Below, piece after piece: positions 59,854 to 64,000 of a stretch of 64,000 nt of DNA; within the stretch, counting starts at the first letter, position 1, and every line of letters starts with the position of its first letter. Both the position numbers and the translations under genes were made by a program. The stretch lies in assembly GCF_003946655.1 (NCBI RefSeq), contig NZ_RHOV01000009.1, positions 24,908-88,907 of the forward strand, read 5' to 3'. This stretch comes from Lapidilactobacillus achengensis. Its GTDB lineage: Bacteria; Bacillota; Bacilli; Lactobacillales; Lactobacillaceae. The notes beneath the pieces are model-generated. The model saw nothing but the letters and a program-made list of their open reading frames with translations, did not search any database and was not told the DNA's origin.

Positions 59854-60162
59854 GATTGCGGGTGTGGGTGGGTGTTGCGCGTGAGCGCAACCGGGTCGGG
59901 CCATTTGTGCGGCTGGAACGCAGTGGGCATCGTTTTGAGCCAATCCGCAAAACCCGCGGCTTGTCTCAAAATCGAGCCTTATTCTAAGCGGCAAAGCCGC
60001 AAAGAATAATTTCACTGCTGAGCCGCATGGCCCGACCCGGTTGCTAGGCAGAATTGAGCCTATCCGCAATCGAAGTGGAATATCTGACGAAGTGGTTTTG
60101 CAAGTAAGAGGTCAAACAATCGTCCACTTTTGGGGTGGTACAGCAATGCCAACGGATTCGGA
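59854..60162 (+). repeat. SR-B copy after operon 2
   Basis: P1 AACCGGGTCGGGCCAT/ATGGCCCGACCCGGTT is a third version in which a T-A pair is replaced by a G-C pair. P2 is TTATTCT/AGAATAA. Confidence 0.85.
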
Positions 60163-60166
60163 TTGG

Positions 60167-60546
60167 GAGGTCGGGACACTTTACGTAGACCGAACGTCTC
60201 TACTTGTTTCTTTAACAATCCCTGTTTAGAACCCGACCGATTTAGCTGATTCATCAAGAACTTGCCTGAGTTCATCAGATAAACTGTACTGGTGTCACCA
60301 ATTTAAAGCTGGTAACCACTAACCACGGCCGTCAATTGCGGGGTTCCCCATCAATTGACCATAGCTGGCTAGCTGGCGGGAGTGCTCAAACGGCTGTTAT
60401 AACGTTGAGCGGCTGGAGCGGAGAAATTCGGGGTGAGATCGCCGTGAAATTGGTCTTAGTGGCTCTGCCACTTAGACCAAGGCTCAGCTTTGAGATTCGC
60501 GGGTTTTGCGAAGCTCAAAGTGACGCCCACAGCGAGCTCACCCCGA
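60167..60546 (+). repeat. SR-C copy with a truncated right P1 arm
   Basis: P2 is TTGGTCT/AGACCAA with AGTGGC/GCCACT and P3 tip TTCGC/GCGAA. The right P1 arm breaks after CTCACCCCGA and passes into the next SR-C. Confidence 0.8.
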
Positions 60547-60548
60547 CA

Positions 60549-60952
60549 GGAGGTCGGGACATTTTGTGCAAGCAGAACATCTCTACTTGTTTCCGTAGAA
60601 ATCCATGCATGGAACACGACCGATTCGGCCGATTCATCAAGAACTCGCCTCTGTTCATCAGACAGACTGCACTGGTGTCACCAATTTAAAGCTGGTGACC
60701 ACTAACCACGGTCGTCAATTACGTGGATCTCTATCAATTGACCATAGCTTGCCGGTTGGCGTGAGTGCTCAAGCGACTGTTATAACGTTGAGCGGCTGGA
60801 GCGGAGAAATTCGGGGTGAGATCGCCGTGAAATTGGTCTTAGTGGCTATGCCACTTAGACCAAGGCTCAGCTTTGAGATTCGCGTGGTTTTGCGAAGCTC
60901 AAAGTGACGCCCACAGCGAGCTCACCCCGAATTTCGCAGCGCAAGCTGCGGA
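60549..60952 (+). repeat. Second SR-C copy in tandem
   Basis: Complete SR-C with P1 GAAATTCGGGGTGAG and P2 TTGGTCT/AGACCAA. It ends 21 nt before the tetR-type stop codon. Confidence 0.85.
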
Positions 60953-60972
60953 CACACTATAAACCTTCATGC

Positions 60973-61617
60973 TCACCCGATCAGCGAGTAAGTCGCGCGA
61001 AACTCGGCCATGATTTTATCGATCAGAGGTTGCACCGTGCTCAATTCCAGTTGACTTTTAGCGGTGGGCGTCAGAAATCCTAGCAACTGCAACGTGAACA
61101 GCTCATTGAGATAGACCTCGGCCTGCCCGAGCTCGATCTCCTTCTGGCGAACAGCCGCTAAGATGGCCTGGATTCCCGTCCGATTCTGGAAAAGTAAAAA
61201 ATCGGGGCGAAATTGCTTGTCAATGAAATCACGGTTCTGGGCGCGGCGATAATAGCGCTCCAGGTCGGCGAAGTAGCGATCATAAGCGGCCACAAATTCG
61301 GCGTAGTGTTGGGGATAATAACGCTGCAACTCACCGGTAAAAGTGGCGGTGGTCGAGCCGAACAACAAGAGGGCATTCACCAAAGTGGCGGGGTAGCCGG
61401 CCGGTTGGAAGCGCGCTGGCACCGGGTGGCTCTGGATGAAATTTAGATGGCGGTCAACCACGGCGGCGACGATTTCGTCCTTGTTTTTGAAATAAATGTA
61501 CAGGGTGGCGCGACTCACGTTGATGGCTTGGGCAAGTTTGGCCATGGATAATGTTTGGAAGCCGTTGATCAAAACCACGTGGTTCAAGCGGATAGCGAGT
61601 TCTTCTTTAGTATTCAT
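60973..61617 (-). CDS. TetR-family transcriptional regulator
   Basis: 214 residues from ATG at 61617, with GGAGGAATAA directly upstream. N-terminal TetR helix-turn-helix (MAKLAQAINVSRATLYIYFKNKDEIVAAVVDRHL) and a long helical ligand domain. It is transcribed away from the reductase gene, and the inverted repeat between them is the likely operator for both. Confidence 0.87.
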   Translation of the reverse strand: MNTKEELAIRLNHVVLINGFQTLSMAKLAQAINVSRATLYIYFKNKDEIVAAVVDRHLNFIQSHPVPARFQPAGYPATLVNALLLFGSTTATFTGELQRYYPQHYAEFVAAYDRYFADLERYYRRAQNRDFIDKQFRPDFLLFQNRTGIQAILAAVRQKEIELGQAEVYLNELFTLQLLGFLTPTAKSQLELSTVQPLIDKIMAEFRATYSLIG

Positions 61618-61637
61618 TGATTATTCCTCCCAAAAAT

Positions 61638-61690
61638 ATTATAAACCATATTTACAAATTAGACAATATGTTGTATTATTTGTCTAATTT
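61638..61690. promoter_or_regulatory. Divergent promoters with TetR operator
   Basis: Minus strand: TTGTCT (61661-61666) and TATAAT (61638-61643), 17 bp. Plus strand: TTTACA (61651-61656) and TATTAT (61674-61679), 17 bp. The inverted repeat AAATTAGACAA/TTGTCTAATTT (61656-61666, 61680-61690) covers both promoters, so one bound TetR could close both. Confidence 0.82.
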
Positions 61691-61712
61691 AAAAATAAAG
61701 AGGTAAATCATT

Positions 61713-62717
61713 ATGAAAAAAGTAGTCGTTACCGGTGGCTCTGGGTTTGTGGCCAGTTGGGTGATCAAGGATTTCCTAGATCATGGGTATCAAGTTGCGA
61801 CCAGTGTGCGCTCATTGGCCAAGGCGGATTCAATTAGACACGAACTAAAACAGCAGGTTGCGCCAGACGCCATTGCCCGCCTGTCATTTTTCGAAGCGGA
61901 TTTGACTCAGGCTGCGGGTTGGCGTGAGGGCATCAAAGGCAGCGCCGGTGTCATTCACGTGGCGTCACCCTTGGGCCACGGCACCGAAACGGCCGCGGAG
62001 TTAGTCAACGTCGCGAAGAATGGCGCCTTGAATGTGTTGCGCGCGGCCAAGGACGTTGGGGTCAACCGGATCGTCATGACCAGCTCTGAAGCCGCTTCGA
62101 CGCCGGCAACTGGTAGCGCGGCCTTATTGGACGAATCTTTTTGGACGGACATCAACAACCCTGATTTGGATCCCTATCGCATTTCGAAAGTGGCCTCTGA
62201 ACAAGCCGCTTGGACTTTTGCCCAGGAAAATAATCTGGCTTTGACCACGATTTTGCCGGGCGCGATCTTTGGCCCGGCCATGAGCGAAAAGGCGATGAGC
62301 TCCAATGAAATTCTATTGCGTCTCTTGCAAGGACAACTGGCGCTCCCTCGCGTTCCCATGGAGATCAGTGATGTGCGCGATCTGGCCACGCTGCATCGCC
62401 TGGCTTTCGAGCACGACAACGCCCGCGGCAAGCGCTATTTGGCGGCTTCACAGGAACTGACCATGGCGGACATTGCTACACTCTATCAGACCAACTTTCC
62501 CGAGCTGAAAATCAAAGTGCGGGTATTGCCCAACTGGGTCACCAAAACCGCCGCGAAATTCGTTCCCAGTTTGCGCACGCTAGTTCCCATGCTCGATCGC
62601 CGGGCGCGACATTCCACCCAAGCGGCGGAATCTGAACTGGGCTGGACGCAGCATTCGCCTGAACAGACCGTGCTTGATGCGGCCAAGGCGTTGCTCGCGC
62701 TGGGTCTGGTGCAGTAA
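61713..62717 (+). CDS. NAD(P)-dependent epimerase/reductase (extended SDR)
   Basis: 334 residues with AAAGAGGTAA upstream. The Rossmann start VVVTGGSGFVASWVIKDFL and the catalytic YRISK with SSEAASTP before it mark an extended SDR of the dihydroflavonol-4-reductase-like/aldehyde-ketone reductase group. It probably reduces a carbonyl with NADPH in the cytoplasm. Likely repressed by the divergent TetR protein and induced by its substrate. Terminator follows. Confidence 0.88.
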   Translation: MKKVVVTGGSGFVASWVIKDFLDHGYQVATSVRSLAKADSIRHELKQQVAPDAIARLSFFEADLTQAAGWREGIKGSAGVIHVASPLGHGTETAAELVNVAKNGALNVLRAAKDVGVNRIVMTSSEAASTPATGSAALLDESFWTDINNPDLDPYRISKVASEQAAWTFAQENNLALTTILPGAIFGPAMSEKAMSSNEILLRLLQGQLALPRVPMEISDVRDLATLHRLAFEHDNARGKRYLAASQELTMADIATLYQTNFPELKIKVRVLPNWVTKTAAKFVPSLRTLVPMLDRRARHSTQAAESELGWTQHSPEQTVLDAAKALLALGLVQ

Positions 62718-62745
62718 AAAACACACCGCCGTGGTGGTGTGTTTT
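62717..62745 (+). terminator. Terminator after the SDR gene
   Basis: AAAACACACC pairs with GGTGTGTTTT around a short loop. Confidence 0.85.
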
Positions 62746-62789
62746 GAGTTGATTTGAAAAGGTGGATTTCTCTTTCTGAACCTGCGCTT

Positions 62790-63097
62790 GATGGCGGGGT
62801 TTGGTGGGTGTTGCGCGTGAGCGCAACCGGCTGGGACTGCTGTTGCGGACTGGAACGTGGTGGGCGTCGTTTGAAGCCAATCCGCAAAGTGCGCGGCTTG
62901 TCTTCAAATCGAGCCTTGTCCTAAGCGGCAAAGCCGCCAAGGACAATTTCACCACTGAGCCGCGCAGTCCCAGCCGGTTGCTGAACAGAATTGAGCCTAT
63001 CTGCAATCAAGGCGAAGGATTTAACGAAGTGGTTTTGCAAGCTAGAGGTCAAACAATCACCCGCTTTTAAGGTGGTACTGCAATGCCAACGGATTCC
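62790..63097 (+). repeat. SR-B copy, GGGACTGC type
   Basis: P1 GGCTGGGACTGC/GCAGTCCCAGCC, as in the copy at 4617. P3 is TTTGAAG/CTTCAAA, not TTTTGAG as at 4617. Confidence 0.85.
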
Positions 63098-63130
63098 GAA
63101 AGTCTGGGATCGGTTCTTGAACCTGCGCTT

Positions 63131-63432
63131 GATTGCAGGCGTGGTGGGTTTCGATGGGGACGCAACCGCCTCAGGACGTTTGTCGTGGCTGGAACGCGGT
63201 GGGCGTCGTTTGAAGCCAATTCCAAAAGCGGGAATTGTCTTCAAATCGAGCCTTGTCCTAAGCGGCAGAGCCGCAAAGGACAATTTCACCGCTGAGCCAC
63301 ACGTCCTGAGGCGGTTGCTAGGCAGAATAGAGCCTATCTGCAATCGAAGCTGAATATCTGACGAAGTGGTTTTGCAAGATTGAGGTCAAACAATCGCCCT
63401 TTGTGGGGTGGTACAGCAACATCAACGGAATT
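63131..63432 (+). repeat. SR-B copy, CTCAGGACG type
   Basis: P1 CCGCCTCAGGACG/CGTCCTGAGGCGG, as at 4277. The P3 inner stem is CAATTCC/GGGAATTG where other copies use CAATCCGC/GCGGCTTG, again with both arms altered. P2 is TTGTCC/GGACAA. Confidence 0.85.
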
Positions 63433-63439
63433 GTATCAA

Positions 63440-63702
63440 GAGGTTGGGACACTTTACGTAGACCGAACGTCTCTACTTGTTTTCTTAACAATCCACGAGT
63501 GGGAACCCGACAGATTCAGCCGATTCACCGAGTTCTAGGTTTGTTCATCAAGTAGACTGTACTGGTGTCACAAATTTAAAGCTGGTAACCACTAACCACG
63601 GTTGTCAATTGCGGGGATTCTCATCAATTGACCATAGCTTGCCAACTGGCGTGAGTGCTCAAACGGCTGTTATAACGTTGAGCGGCTGGAGCGGAGCGTG
63701 GC
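63440..63702 (+). repeat. SR-C leader joined to SR-A
   Basis: The SR-C leader runs to GTTGAGCGGCTGGAGCGGAG and then, where P1 should continue, switches to SR-A sequence. Confidence 0.8.
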
Positions 63703-63828
63703 GTTGAAACGTGTTCACCGACCTAGCTTCTTCCGCATAGCTACGCAACTATTCTGGAGGCATAGACCGGCCTCCAAAATAGTTGCTAGGCTAATGCTCA
63801 GAAGCTGACCAGGTCGGTTCACACTCTG
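63703..63828 (+). repeat. SR-A copy, GACCT-arm variant, replacing an SR-C junction
   Basis: Outer arms TTCACCGACCT/AGGTCGGTTCAC as in the copy at 21304. The apex is AACTATT/AATAGTT with GGAGGC/GCCTCC, against AACGATT/AATCGTT there. The constant strands remain. Confidence 0.85.
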
Positions 63829-64000
63829 GCGTTGGTGGGCTGTTTACTCGTTTGGCGGAAGGTCGGGCTGGGGGTGAGTCAGCCGCGATATTATTGTTGG
63901 CGATTTATCGCCTACAATAAGGCCGAGCTTGAAGATTTTCGGTGGTTTTCCGAAAAGCTTCAAGTCGTGCCCGCCGCGTTCCACCACCCCCAGCCCGACC
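63829..64000 (+). repeat. SR-D copy 2, running off the window
   Basis: P1 GGTCGGGCTGGGGGTG/CACCCCCAGCCCGACC, P2 TTATTGT/ACAATAA with GGCGAT/ATCGCC, P3 CTTGAAG/CTTCAAG with TTTTCGG/CCGAAAA. Opposite strand to SR-D copy 1. Confidence 0.85.

Noticed and set aside
59827..63353. ORFs such as 60336-60689, 62801-63070 and 62991-63353
   Set aside because: Same repeat-derived frames; their open length follows from GC-rich palindromes, not coding selection.
1..64000. Insertion sequences or tRNA/rRNA genes
   Set aside because: No transposase motif, paired IS ends with target duplication, cloverleaf or rRNA signature was seen on either strand.

Overview
The window reads as chromosome of a high-GC Lactobacillaceae bacterium. 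The evidence is Gram-positive ribosome-binding sites, frequent GTG/TTG starts, lipobox solute-binding proteins, SLAP-type surface domains, PTS sugar operons and GntR/LacI regulators. Schleiferilactobacillus- or Lacticaseibacillus-like lineages would fit, but the species cannot be fixed from the sequence. No rRNA, tRNA, CRISPR array or intact transposase was found.

Layout. 1-4.2 kb: two FMN reductase paralogues separated by a repeat array, an ApbE flavin transferase and a small esterase, all on the minus strand. 5.5-7.9 kb: a CPA2 cation/proton antiporter and a SLAP/VanY peptidase. 8.0-20.7 kb: a complete glycan locus with GH3 beta-glucosidase, GH94 phosphorylase, two CUT1 permeases, a lipoprotein binding protein, a YesL-like protein, a CE7 esterase, an EEP-family enzyme and a LacI regulator. 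It resembles the Listeria beta-1,2-glucan (sophorooligosaccharide) cluster and carries three copies of a GAAACGTTTC operator at two 17-bp-spaced promoters. 20.8-26.6 kb: VOC protein, arsenate-reductase-like protein, an AbiEi/AbiEii toxin-antitoxin pair, then a plasmid-like scrap zone (HTH repressor, truncated ParA, MazE with broken MazF, MFS fragment). 27.1-33.1 kb: a six-gene minus-strand operon for an ABC importer with a CehA/McbA-type PHP hydrolase. 33.4-38.1 kb: a PLD-helicase-DUF3427 protein whose 3' end is duplicated on both sides of a toxin-fragment/immunity-like gene pair. 38.2-46.6 kb: P1B ATPase, HMA chaperone, Dps, RNHCP protein, CD3324-like protein, RsgA and an MFS transporter. 47.2-59.7 kb: two paralogous four-gene operons (GntR, PTS EIIA, EIIBC, GH65 phosphorylase) in tandem. 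61-62.7 kb: a divergent TetR/NAD-dependent reductase pair.

The most unusual feature is a dispersed set of structured repeats filling most large intergenic gaps, roughly a tenth of the window. I call them SR-A, SR-B, SR-C and SR-D. SR-B, SR-C and SR-D share a three-way-junction fold: an outer stem P1 and two inner hairpins P2 and P3. The stem sequences change between copies while base pairing is kept by compensatory changes, and the junction strands stay nearly constant. SR-A is a different hairpin that also has interchangeable stems around constant internal strands. Some copies lack the whole junction as if it had been cleanly removed. In the two paralogous PTS/GH65 operons an SR-B+SR-C module occupies different intergenic junctions. 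These repeats contain only spurious ORFs and no transposase. They are the best candidate here for an undescribed system.
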